Positions 6,051 through 6,056 of a stretch of DNA of 6,056 nt are shown here, piece by piece. Under the pieces are notes generated by a model that worked only from the letters and a program-made list of their open reading frames with translations, did no database searches and was not told the DNA's origin. The stretch comes from Victivallales bacterium (GTDB lineage: Bacteria > Verrucomicrobiota > Lentisphaeria > Oligosphaerales > Oligosphaeraceae): assembly GCA_017615955.1 (NCBI GenBank), contig JAFZZD010000553.1, positions 1 through 6,056 of the forward strand, written 5' to 3'. Positions within the stretch are counted from its first letter, which is position 1. Each line of letters opens with the position of its first letter. The position numbers and the translations under genes were made by a program.

Positions 6051-6056
6051 AGCCAG

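Noticed and set aside
4..6056. Terminal inverted repeat: GGCTAGCTTCCA near the left end resembles the reverse complement of the right end (GGCTACCTCCA)
   Set aside because: The match is short and needs a mismatch and a gap. The window edges are arbitrary and no transposase is present.

Overview
The window is bacterial DNA of roughly balanced GC content. It has densely packed plus-strand genes, Shine-Dalgarno-type starts and no introns. It holds three genes in one apparent operon, with short non-coding ends. The mix of Sel1-type repeats, a long tryptophan/cysteine repeat protein and a PPP-family phosphatase reminds me of accessory gene sets in host-associated bacteria such as the Lentisphaerae/Verrucomicrobia side of the PVC group. 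That placement rests on memory of protein style, not on a marker gene, and should be held loosely.

Layout: bases 1-89 are non-coding and carry two adjacent GC-rich hairpins followed by a ribosome binding site. Bases 90-1325 encode a PPP-type metallophosphoesterase with a repetitive Glu-Thr-Pro tail at its N terminus. Bases 1322-3931 encode an 869-residue protein with an N-terminal zinc-ribbon-like cysteine cluster, a long helical array of about 24-residue C-x-W repeats and a C-terminal membrane domain. Bases 3935-5818 encode a 627-residue membrane-anchored protein built from Sel1-like (TPR-related) repeats. Bases 5819-6056 are non-coding and AT-rich in the middle. They hold a long stem-loop, a small terminator-like hairpin and, at the extreme edge, a GGAGGT that may serve a gene starting just outside.

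The genes are tightly linked. The first two overlap by an ATGA, with no ribosome binding site seen for the second, and the last two are 3 bases apart. They are very probably made together. My inference is that they form one functional unit: a soluble phosphatase plus two membrane-attached scaffold proteins made of helical repeats, which could recruit the enzyme or its substrates to the membrane. No kinase, nuclease, transposase, RNA gene or CRISPR array is visible. The three-gene combination and the C-x-W repeat protein are the best candidates for something undescribed.
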